From the NCBI GenBank assembly GCA_000469685.2, contig LS997562.1:40004345-40068344 (forward strand): a stretch of DNA of 64,000 bases, in the 5' to 3' direction. Both the position numbers and the translations under genes were made by a program. This document shows, one piece after another, positions 10,691-20,752 of the stretch. Below the pieces are notes generated by a model. It was given only the letters and a program-made list of their open reading frames with translations, was not told the origin of the DNA and ran no database searches. The stretch is from Haemonchus contortus (taxonomy: Eukaryota; Nematoda; Chromadorea; Rhabditida; Trichostrongylidae). Numbering within the stretch: the stretch's first letter is position 1; the number at the start of each line of letters is the position of its first letter.

Positions 10691-11798
10691 AGAATAATTA
10701 GGAGCTAGACCAGCAGGGCTGCCTTACCTTCTACCCAGTTGAGACGTCTACCCACTTTGTGCAGGTTCAAAGCAGGCTATTCCGAACGGGGCTGAACTGA
10801 CACCGTCCATCTTTCTAGCGTGTTCTTCTGTTCGAGTTTTTCCTTAGCCACTTGCGACTTTCCTATGATGGATCGATGTTCGCAGCCGGCGCCATTTGAT
10901 ACCCATTCGGCGTCGGTTTTTTTGCTGCTTTTTCTTCTACACCGTGTGTCATGTCCTCATTATAATAATTCACTTCTATTTTTACACCCCGGTAAATGAG
11001 CCGTATGGTAGGACACCCCTTTCCTCCCACTTATCGATCAGAATTGTTTTTTGACTTGATTTTCTTCCAGACAAGAAATTAAGTGAGGCTGTGGCAGAAA
11101 TCCCCAAACTCCTCCCAGAGACCTTCAAAGTGCTTATAGTATACGTCTTCGCTATTTCTATAGCCTTAAAAACCTGGAAGAACTGTGCATGAAGAGACGT
11201 TTATAACCAATGGCGAGCCATGCCCTTGTGAGCTTTCAATCGTTTCTGCACAGTGAGACTTCAACAAAGTCATGGCGCACGACAAGTCTTACTTTTTGGT
11301 CAACTTTTGTTTTGGTTGAGAACAAGCCATGATATGACTGTTCCTCAGAATTGTTTGGTGGAATTTCAGCAGTAAACCCCCTTTCTCATAGTACAATCAC
11401 AATGTTCTTGGGTATGGCTCGGCTCACTATCAGAAGACCTAACGAACTGGTTGACCTCCGTTGTGTTAATCCTATGAGCGAATCACCGAACTGTGCATAT
11501 ATCCGTCTTCTACTGCAACGATTCTTTTCTTATATCTTTTGCTATTATGTGGATTTCGGTGTTTCGGCCGATTATTTGTCTATTTGTTTGTTACGCTCCA
11601 TGAATGATGGTGTTGCAAAGTTTCGTGCTGGAAAATTAAAACCTGCCCTGCAAACAATCAAGTAAACATATTCATCTGATTGAGTGTTTTTGAAGCCCAT
11701 AAGCCATGACCGCGCCTGCTATTTTTTTGGTACAGACCGTAGGCTTCTAGTTATTTTTTCTTTGAACCATGAAGTTAATATTCATGGATCGGGTGCAG
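10691..11798. other. mostly non-coding, possible upstream part of the 11.8 kb gene
   Basis: An open plus frame at 11351-11665 contains LTIRRPNELVDLRCVNPMSE, which is protein-like, but I could not find a splice pair joining it to the exon at 11799. Confidence 0.25.
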
Positions 11799-11882
11799 AA
11801 AGGGGTAGCGGCATTATGAAACAGATAGAGCTATCAGTAGATCTCAATTCAAGCGTTCAGCGGGGTTCAGCTTTGTTTGAGG
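11799..11882 (+). CDS. candidate internal exon
   Basis: It is bounded by acceptor GGGTGCAG and donor G|GTATAT. The open frame reads RGSGIMKQIELSVDLNSSVQ and continues RGSALFE, ending in phase 1. The next exon candidate at 12101 begins in the complementary phase (G joined to CC gives Ala). That agreement is the main support. The family is unknown. Confidence 0.35.
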
Positions 11883-12100
11883 GTATATAGGCGTACCCTT
11901 CGCAGTGGGTGATAAATAATTCAGCCGATTTTTTTTTCGAAGCCTCAATTTTCCTTGCCCAGCTCAGTATCTAAATCCTTGTTAGATCATCGAGTTTATT
12001 GAGTAGATTGCAAAGGCCCTGCGGTCCTTAATAGTCAGAGATGTTGTATCTCGTTCGCAGCGCTTGCAAGATCTTCCATTTTGTTCAACGTGTTCAGTAG

Positions 12101-12270
12101 CCGGCTCACTTAAACTACTCGGTCAAAAATCGGCCACCTTCAGTTGCCCGTGCCGACAGCAGCTACATAGTATTTCCACTTTGAGTAGCATTCAGACTTG
12201 TGGAAGCCTACAGTCTTACAGTGATAAGAATAAACGGACCACTTCAAACTCCCACTCTATGAGGAAATAA
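12101..12270 (+). CDS. candidate terminal exon
   Basis: After acceptor TTCAGTAG the frame is open for 55 complete codons (Ser/Thr-rich, with SISTLSSIQTCGSLQSYSDK and a basic end) to TAA 12268-12270. The stop lies inside AATAAA 12266-12271. Together with the phase match to 11799-11882 this suggests the 3' end of a plus-strand gene, otherwise unidentified. Confidence 0.4.
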
Positions 12271-12856
12271 AATTGCGGAAGAAATTTTCGGTTTACATAA
12301 TATATATCTTCTTCAAAGGTTTTTTCATCTGTCTGCCAACTTTTATATGCCAGCTGTGTAGATCTTGTGGCTGAAAAGCTTTGAAGTCAAAGAGGAAAAC
12401 TTGAGCATCAATCTTTCTTTCTATGACTTTACATCAATGCTTGACGTAACAAATGCACTTTTGTCACGAATAGCTTCTGCGGCTTGGGGCTTGGAACCCT
12501 GACAACTGCTCGAATATCGAATTCTCAGGTTATCGATATCCGAAGGTTCTAGAAATGTTGGAAATTTTTGTTTGAAACAACTTATGAGGGGATGCTGTCG
12601 GAACGAGATTTTCTTTTTCTAGGATTCTTCTGCAAAGTATGCACTACATTCCTGATCTCTGTAGAATTCCGAGTGAGTCCCAACTACCGGAGAATAGGAA
12701 AAGATTTCAGCATAGGGCTATTTTTCTGTAAAAACAACAAAAATTCGCCATTAAGTTGGAAGCGTGGCGTATACCAACCCCATTCCAGTGTTACGAACTT
12801 TCAGCCATTTGTTATTATTGCCATCAGTACTATTGTCAAACTTACTAAAACTTAGA

Positions 12857-12975
12857 CTGTTAATATTAATATTAATTTATAACTTAATATATAACTAACT
12901 TAATATATAAATAATACTTAATATATAAATAACTTAATATATATTAATATATAACTTAGGCTGATAATATTAATA
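12857..12975. repeat. AT-rich imperfect tandem repeat
   Basis: Repeated variants of AACTTAATATATA with small indels. Simple sequence expansion; no coding content. Confidence 0.7.
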
Positions 12976-13892
12976 TAACAAAACAAAACATCAAGTCAAA
13001 ACTGTTAATATTATTATAATGACGGTACTGTTTATTATTATACATTATCACTTGTTATTATGTTTTATCCTTTTACAAAAAACATGATCAAAGTTAACGA
13101 TTTCTGATTTTGGATCGAGGTATCGTTCTTCTGCATAATTATGAAATAAGTTGATTCTGATAGAGGAACGGTCCATTTCAAGAGGTTTTTACTAGGCCGT
13201 AGTGGCAGAAACGCTGGCGACATGAGTCATGTTCCTAGAACACACACAGCGATATCTGTCGTGGCACGTGTTGATGGCACACCCACACGTTGTACGAAAG
13301 GGGTTCTTCTGCTCGTTCGTGTTACGTTTTTGAGTTACTCTTGGCGTGTGTCATTTTTACGAGAAACCTGGCTTTATTTTCTGAACTTTCATAACCAGAT
13401 GTCTATACGAGGGGAAAAAAACGAGAAACAACTTCTAGCCTTAGTCCAGCTCGTTTTAAAGTATGCCCACGCATTTGACTTCCGAAGGGAAGCACAACGA
13501 ACTGGGCCCAAGGCTACGAAATTCTCCCTCGGAAACCTAAGGGTTACACCTCTGGCACCCCTCTTTTTGCCTTCTTCCTTTCTATCTTTTCCGGTTAGGC
13601 AAATCAAAAAAGCCTAAATTTGGGTTGATTTTCAATCTAATAAGTTTTAACAATAATTTTTCATTTTTTATTTTTATTTTTTTTAGAAAAACAATTTATT
13701 ATCTATATATCGGAAGGACTATTGGGTCTGAATTGCTCAGGGGTCAGAAAAAAGGGTGGGGTTGTTTGTTACAGCTGTACATTCATGCTTGTTGTTCTGT
13801 TTCAACGTTGCGTGCACTCATAAACTAATAGGGGACAGAGCTACTTCCAGAATTTCAATCGCAAAACTTTTCTAAAAAAACTTACATTTGAA
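12976..13892. other. non-coding, no supported gene
   Basis: A plus frame at 13222-13617 is open for 131 codons but mixes hydrophobic and low-information stretches and overlaps another minus frame, so I do not call it. Poly-T tracts occur around 13650-13690. Confidence 0.35.
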
Positions 13893-14018
13893 TCAAATAT
13901 GAGCCTTTTTGATTTGATTTTCAGCGATGTGTAGTGTGATGGGCGCAATGAGAGCTTCATCTGGCTTATCCTCCTTGTCCTTTTGCCAACCGGCTCCTTC
14001 GATGTCCTCGTCATGGCT
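13893..14018 (-). CDS. candidate terminal exon, acidic then hydrophobic
   Basis: The minus frame encodes 40 residues, beginning HDEDIEGAGWQKDKEDKPDE and ending ALIAPITLHIAENQIKKAHI, then TGA. Charge clustering and amino-acid variety favour real coding. The acceptor is weak (TGTAAAG), so the 5' limit is uncertain. It lies 109 bases downstream, in the minus sense, of the frame at 14127-14419 and may belong to the same gene. Confidence 0.35.
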   Translation of the reverse strand, partial: SHDEDIEGAGWQKDKEDKPDEALIAPITLHIAENQIKKAHI

Positions 14019-14126
14019 TTACATTTGTACTAGCTGATAGATTCCAAGCTCAGGTCATCCGAAACTGATGCACGTAGACTCTATACCTTCCCATCCCTCT
14101 CTTGGCCAGTTTCGAAAAGGGTTTTA

Positions 14127-14419
14127 CTACATTCTGGTGATTCCGACACCATTATCGTTCGTCTCTAACCACGGTATTCTGACATAATCATCAAATCGAA
14201 TTGAACGACAAGTTAAATTGACCTGAAAGATGGGAAGACACAGATTCGCAACATAAGTTTTTGTTCCTGACCTAATGATACCCTGCTCTCGTAACAAGTG
14301 ATTCGCATATCCTCTGCTCTTTTGCAGAATTTGTTTAATCACACTTTCCGCCGGCTCTATAGTTGGTACTTTTTGTAACCCTATTTTGTCCCAACAACCA
14401 TGTTTTTTTGAGATTTCTT
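14127..14419 (-). CDS. candidate exon of an unidentified minus-strand gene
   Basis: The minus frame is open for about 97 residues from a weak acceptor (GTTAAG) to TAG. It includes HGCWDKIGLQKVPTIEPAES, KQILQKSRGYANHLLREQG and VRIPWLETNDNGVGITRM. The middle motif VPTIEP-ESV resembles the C-terminal region of some short-chain dehydrogenases, but the rest does not, and I do not assign that function. Codon use looks coding throughout. An internal CTTTCAG offers an alternative acceptor at about 14232. Confidence 0.4.
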
Positions 14420-15166
14420 CTTAACGTTTGGTGGTTAGGTGGCTAGAGAATTTTCCTATTTTTTTGAAACGCTCTCACAAATTATGCATAATGGAAGTTC
14501 TCCGAGTACATCCAACTTGAGATGATTCTGAAAGAGGTTCGAGTGCATGGCGTATTCTGTGATACCATTACAAAGTTTTTGTTTTCATTTTTTCGTTTTT
14601 TCTCTCTTTTTTGAATTTTTTTGTTATTATACGATTCGCAGTGCTGTGAAATACGAAATGAAGCAAGTCAAGCGACCATAATAAGCATTGACAGAGACCT
14701 GACGGACCTAAGCTGATGTAATGGGATATCTGCAGGTGGCCCATGTTTTTCATATAATAGTTAGCACTACTGACTTACTGTGTGACTTTAACGGTAACAT
14801 GAGACGTCTTCCTCTCTCAACATGCCTTCAACGATAAATTGAGATCATGGAGACAATCCATTTTGTTAACTGTAACAAATTCACATTTTTCCTTTTACCC
14901 TACTCATTACTCTATCGACTATCCTATGACAGTCTGTGCCATAACTACATTTTATGAGCCATTAGCACCCTTCCGTAAACTTTTTACCGTTTTTCCTTCC
15001 TTTGTAATTTACTATCAGTTTTTATCATGCTAATTTGACAAATCATCTGTAACAACACACACCAGGAATTTTTTGACCTGGAACGTCCGCAGAAATTAAG
15101 GCCTCATTGAGCACCTTTCATATATTTACATATGTATCTATTATCCAGTTAAGGTGCGCTCTCGAA
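14420..15166. other. non-coding, no supported gene
   Basis: T-rich with scattered short frames. A minus frame at 14568-14753 follows a CTGCAG acceptor but ends in Lys-rich low complexity. Confidence 0.35.
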
Positions 15167-15462
15167 TAATTCAATGTAATGTAATGTAATGTAATGCAAT
15201 GTAATAATATAATATAATATAATGTAATATAGTATAATATAATATAATATAATATAATATAATATAATATAATATAATATAATATAATATAATATAATAT
15301 AATATAATATAATATAATATAATATAATATAATATAATATAATATAATATAATATAATATAATATAATATAATATAATATAATATAATATAATATAATAT
15401 AATATAATATAATATAATATAATATAATATAATATAATATAATATAATATAATACAATGCAA
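15167..15462. repeat. long TAATA-type pentanucleotide array
   Basis: About 290 bases of nearly perfect ATAAT/TAATA units. The left edge is made of diverged TAATG units (repeated AATGTAATG), and a single TACAATGC marks the right edge. Reading frames through it (Tyr/Ile/Leu repeats) are artefacts. Confidence 0.95.
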
Positions 15463-16654
15463 TTTTATATTATTTTGTATTATACGTTACAGGCTGAATT
15501 TATTTGTAGAATCTATCCTCTGTAATAACAGTAAAGATATTGAGGGATCAATTCTAATTTCCCTGCCGTGTTCCCAATGCTTCAGTCGATTTTTCGGCAA
15601 TACAGATAATTCTCAATCATTTGGATTTCCGTGTCGAATGTGGGGTTAGAGGTTTATGGGAAAGTAGGAAAGGGTGTAGGCGCAATTTCAAGTGCAGTTG
15701 TCAATGCTAGAAAACTTCCCTTTTTGATTTCCTTGGTCGTTTATGACTAGTCGTCAATCAATGGCATTTCTTACCACAACATGATCATGTCTTACCATTG
15801 CCTTTACAACAAAGTACCTTTTTCACCTTTGTCATGGATCGGACCATTGCGTTTTCGTCGTCGAACACAAGTTGACCAAATTGATCTTGGTAGTGATTAA
15901 TTGATCGGATCGGATGATCAATTACTACCAACATTACATGCGTATCTATTCAACAATCCCGATGGAATTGCAAGCCGAATGACAAGAATATCCGAAGCGG
16001 TATTGATCCCCTTATCACGAAAACGATCCCATTCTGACCGAGATTTACAATACTTCTGTCGTAATATTTCGTAATGGCATACTAACAGGCATTCTCAATT
16101 ATAACTAATCTAACAATGAAACTTCTCTGCTGAATTATTAAAGTTCTTTTCGATTCCTATGAAGTCGTAATTAAAGAAGGCTCGAACCTTTGAATTTCTT
16201 ATCTTCACTTTTCATTTTGTGATATAGAAAAGTCGGAAGGAAATATTCAGACTATTTTGTTAAACTAGTCAGAACCTAATCATCTATGTTTTGAAAACAG
16301 AAATGTTCATAACAGGAACTCATATTCCGAATGGTGGTTGAAAATTTTCGTGATTATTCATTCTACTTCTTCTACGTCGATCATTTATCCTGCAGAGAAG
16401 TAATAATTTTGGATCGAAACTTCATCCTTTCAACTCACATTATAAAAATAAAAAGCCTATAATAAGATGTTTTGATTTCGAATGCTATTTTTGAAGTTTG
16501 TTGATTATTTGAATATTAAAACCGTAATCAACGTTGATATCTATTATATGATATAAAAAGTTGAAATGGAAATGCTTTACCTGCTTGAAAAAGCAATTAT
16601 CCACATGGTCAAAGTTAGAACGGTCAAAATTAGAAAGATCTTGATGATATATAA
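15463..16654. other. AT-rich intergenic DNA, nothing recognised
   Basis: No open frame of note. A local inverted pair around 15895-15930 (GATCGGATCGGATGATCAA) is short. Confidence 0.4.
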
Positions 16655-16930
16655 AACAACGGGGCGGTGTGGCATAAGGCGCGCTATCACACACGCACGG
16701 TCACGAGTTCGAATCCCGCGCCGAGGTCCGCCCAGGCAAATCATGTCTTTCATCTTTTCGGGTTTGATTAATTGATCGTTGTCTCCGGACTCACGTGGGA
16801 GCCCAAGAGCCCTGTCTTGTACATCGACTGACTATCACAATTCATTGTATCGGCCATATACGCATCCAATACACCCACTATAAATCTGGATGCAAGTCGT
16901 ATGTTTGGGCGCCTCTTCCTTCTATTCTTC
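16655..16930 (+). repeat. tRNA-derived SINE copy with good A and B boxes
   Basis: The head is the clearest in the window: A-box-like GTGTGGCATAAGGCGCGC and B-box GAGTTCGAATCCCGCG spaced as in a tRNA. It is followed by the family body (TTGTACATCGACTGACTATC) and a tail with AAATCTGGATGCAAGTCGTA. This supports RNA polymerase III origin of the family. Confidence 0.7.
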
Positions 16931-18499
16931 CGTTATCGAAGATGTAGGCCCTTGTATATAGGAGTTCAAATGTATAGTAATATAAAATATAATTTCCCAG
17001 TCAATTAATTAATTAATTCTCTACTGACAGTACAGTCGCCAGTGGCGACAGCGAATATTATATCCGCTTGAGCGGTGGAACTTTGGCCTCTGAAGAAGAC
17101 GATGACGTCGAAACTTTAGGCCGTTGACCTAATAAATTGTTTCACCTACCAACCTCCGGACGGCACAAGAATATTTCAATCATAAACAACTCTGCCGAGG
17201 TTGAAGCAAGAGAGAAGTTGGAGACTAAAATATTATTAATTCAATACAATATGTAGGATATGGTATCGATAATCTACAATTAATAAATTCTACAGTTTGT
17301 GAAATTAGTTACCCCTGTGTCAGTTCTCCAGCTCTCGTCTTGCGTTACACTCAAACCTTCTGAACCATTGTTGCTAATTCGCAATTCTCAATGCTAAGCA
17401 TACTAAAATGACTAGATGGTGGTTAGGTCTCCTTTATAGATATCCTCACTTTTAACTTGTTATGGTAATTAGTTCTTCAGTTTGAGTTTTTGTTTCTATG
17501 CATCATATTTATGATCATATTTATGTTTTTGTCGGCATGTCGAATGACGGACTAAACAATAAACAATAAACAATAAACAATAATAGTATTTAAGCTAGAA
17601 ACACGAACGTAATACATGAGATATAGTAGTCAGTCCGTCAGTAAGTGTTTCGAGGGGAAACAAGATTGACAGGCTAAGCAATGATAACCTAGTAGCAGTG
17701 TAAAGACACCGCTCCGAATGATGTAATGGCCTGTCCAGTAGTCGCTTGTAAAAGTATAGTTTTTGGTTTGCCTTGTCAGTATATCAGCATGATTCCTAGA
17801 AAAATGACTGAGTTTTCCGTTCTGACAATAACCTAAGAGAAGGCGGAGCTGGTTCAGTTGTTAGAAGCGCTGTGCAAAGCCGCACCTTTGTTGGGATCGA
17901 ATGCCTTTAGGAACAGATGGATCTTTCGCCTTTCCACGCTCAATCTGAGAAGATAACAGGTCAGATTATTCTGTTTCTTAAAAATTTAGCTCAGTTACAT
18001 ATTCAAGTACTTCTATGATTTTGAGCAAAGTTCGGATTTGTGGCGCAATCCAAAGTCGATGTTTTTAGCCGAGCTCCTTGTTAGTTTTTCAATCCTTTTT
18101 CGAGAATTCATAACAAATCGGCATTCCTCAGTCAGCTTCTGCTTGTCGGCTCGTGGCCAATCCGTTTCTTTTTTGTCAATTTTTGCTTTTTCTTTCTTGT
18201 CCTTTCTGATTTTTTTCCAATTTTCCGGACCTTTTTTACGTCGTCCATCCCTTCACCCGGCGTAGGCTTTTCATATTCGCAACATATGTGGTTCAAAAGA
18301 GCACTCCAATATTATGATAGGGTTTTTTGGGCAGTATGCCAACCGTTCATGTTACTTGCACCAAGTACACTCCTACCTATTACATAATTGCCCATCTCAT
18401 TGATTGCGTCTGCTTGGTTATATATGCAAAAATATGCACCAACAGTTCTTGGTTTAGACCAAGCACTTATGGGTTTAATCTTTGAATAAGAATTAAGTT
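16931..18499. other. non-coding, with a short AATAAAC repeat at 17556-17583
   Basis: Four units of AATAAAC lie at about 17556-17583. A second tRNA-like segment around 17845-17915 (GGTTCAGTTGTTAGAAGCGC then TGGGATCGAATGCC) is probably a SINE head. No gene is seen. Confidence 0.45.
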
Positions 18500-18814
18500 C
18501 TCGGCGCAATCTGAGTGGCCAAAACTGAAACCTTGCCCACTTTTTATGCTTTTCGCTTGCCAATTTTGCAATTCGTCTGTTTCTTGGTCAGTTCCATTTG
18601 TACTGACTCCATTTCCATCCTATCCGATGGACCACAGTCGAAAGGCTTTCCTTATTGTGGAAATGGTCGATATAAGCAAAGTTGTATGCACCTTTCTATC
18701 ACTTGAGGAGATAGTACTGATCGATAATGATCGATTGATATCGACTACTAATATAAGAGGGTGTTTTAATGTTGGAACTGGTTCAGATGACCCCAACCTT
18801 GATTTGTTTTTTAA

Positions 18815-19111
18815 GTGAATTGGAAAAATAAATCACGCTGTTCACTCAGCTATAAATTGCTTTTTCTTGAGATGAAGGGTGGAGTGTTTCTGGAAGAGTC
18901 AGGGATTGAAGTTGCCCAAGTGCCTACCCATTTGCCTATCAATCTCCTCTCATTAATGAAACAATATTTCGTTCTCTTTCGGTTTCGGAAGCAGAGGATC
19001 GGTCTGCATACTGGTATATCAGTAGCAGTTATCACTGAGTTAAGGGGATTCTTTGAAAATCGATCATGTGACAAGCAGGAGGGGAGTCTATCAAGACGTC
19101 AGCTGAAATAA
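18815..19111 (+). CDS. weak coding candidate
   Basis: An open frame following an ACTCAG acceptor-like site contains GGVFLEESGIEVAQVPTHLP and a basic end. Composition is plausible, but no neighbouring exon with matching phase was found and the opposite strand is also open. It is included only as a possibility. Confidence 0.2.
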   Translation: MNWKNKSRCSLSYKLLFLEMKGGVFLEESGIEVAQVPTHLPINLLSLMKQYFVLFRFRKQRIGLHTGISVAVITELRGFFENRSCDKQEGSLSRRQLK

Positions 19112-20029
19112 GAGCGTAACAACACATGTTCCAGAACAGAGGCCGAGGCTGTACGGGTAAATTGCCGTCGGCGGTCGACTTCATTGAATACCAATCGGCT
19201 AAACTAATAATAGCCATGGCGTATTCTTAGAATCAAATCATCATTTTTCCTTTTTGGATTCCTCATTTTCCCCTACCATCAATTATCACCTACTAGCTAT
19301 CATTTTCGATAAAAACGAGTTGCCAGTGCCGCTGGTCAGAAAAGTAGGTGATTGACGATGAGATCCAGATGAGAGGTAATTATGGGCAGTGTAAAATATT
19401 TTAAGTTCCTTTAAAGAAGTATATATTGTCTAATAGTATTAAAATATAGTACAAAATAGAGATAACAGAGTAGAAATTGGAAAAAATACCATTCGTCATC
19501 AGTCATTTCATTATTACATAGATAATATGAAAAATATAAAATTTTTCATGAAAATTAGGAAATATGAGATCTTCTCGAAAATGTGAATTTTGAAAGATAG
19601 AGTATGTTTAGAAAACACTCAATCTCGATGTAATTCATATTTTTGGAATGTGCCATACCTCCTGAATATGTTCGGATTTGCTGAGACAGTCGAAAGCATG
19701 CTTTCATCATAAAAAGCCTTTAGATGTTTGAGTGCTATGAGTGTTATTCGAATTGGGCCGTTTTTCTTATGTTGTAGTAGCTGATAAATGATAAGCTAAG
19801 ACCTAATCTGAAGATTTTCTTCAGATAGGGATCCCTAGGAGGTACTTTAGCTCTTTTCAGGTATTTATGCTAAAAGGTGTTGATTTTTTTTTTCGATTTT
19901 CTCGTCCTTATCTCTATGTCCGTAGGTTTTTCTGGGCTGCTAGAGAGTAGTTTCTGGTCGGGTCCGAATAGCTGGCCAAATACTCTCAAGGTGGTCAGAT
20001 TTCGGGATGATCAAGTAACCAAATCACTC

Positions 20030-20401
20030 CTACGCTCTGCTCCTCGTCGAAGGTTGTTGACAAAGAGCCGGGGAGCGGCATGAGTTCCAAGGCGCTGAGA
20101 ACGTGACGCCGCATGCCCCATGCCCCCGGGAGATTTGCCCCATCTCATCTTGACAATGTGAACCACTTCGTTTTCGTTTTTGTGCGATTAGCCTGTTCAA
20201 CGTTCCATTGAATGCTTCCCAATACTTCCTTAGCTTAGGCAATTGAGAAGCTTCGAGAAAACCGCGAAGCTTCTCAATTGCTCCGAATGTTCTCTGAGAT
20301 GTGTTTCGAATTACAAAACCCGGAGGTAGAACCTTGGCTCGTGGGTCGAAAGACTTTTCTTGAAGAGGTTTTAGAGGAAAAGTCGATTGAATAATTGTCA
20401 C
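20030..20401 (-). CDS. open minus-strand frame with an embedded hairpin
   Basis: The frame is open for 123 codons, with SFDPRAKVLPPGFVIRNTSQ, LPKLRKYWEAFNGTLNRLIA and a basic KRKRSG segment. The N-terminal two thirds look coding and the C-terminal third (Cys/Ser/Pro) less so. A perfect 17-base inverted repeat lies inside it at 20239-20281. A plus frame at 19926-20083 overlaps its 3' end. No family is recognised; a single-exon gene, a transposon piece and chance all remain open. Confidence 0.3.
   Translation of the reverse strand: MTIIQSTFPLKPLQEKSFDPRAKVLPPGFVIRNTSQRTFGAIEKLRGFLEASQLPKLRKYWEAFNGTLNRLIAQKRKRSGSHCQDEMGQISRGHGACGVTFSAPWNSCRSPALCQQPSTRSRA
20239..20281. repeat. perfect 17-bp inverted repeat, 9-nt loop
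   Basis: Left arm GCAATTGAGAAGCTTCG and right arm CGAAGCTTCTCAATTGC are exactly complementary around loop AGAAAACCG. There is no T run, so it is not a Pol III terminator type. It may be a small MITE relic or recent local duplication-inversion. Confidence 0.85.
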
Positions 20402-20606
20402 CTTTTTTATTTATGGAGTCAATTCACCCGACTAACGATCTATAATTTGCTTTTATGTGGTTTTGATGTCAACTTAACTACTGTCATTACTTTTATTTAA
20501 CGACGCCCAAGGTGTATTACAACGAAGAAACTGTTGAAAAAGGGCAACTTGGGGTTAGCCGAGAGCAGTTGGGGTCGATCCTGAGAGGGAGACATGTCTC
20601 CCTCCA

Positions 20607-20752
<146 letters not shown>

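Noticed and set aside
15118..15462. Minus-strand frames of over 100 codons made of Tyr/Ile/Leu repeats
   Set aside because: They are translations of the TAATA simple repeat, open in several frames only because the unit lacks stops.
16566..16775. 69-codon plus frame
   Set aside because: Its 3' half is the SINE head; no independent support.
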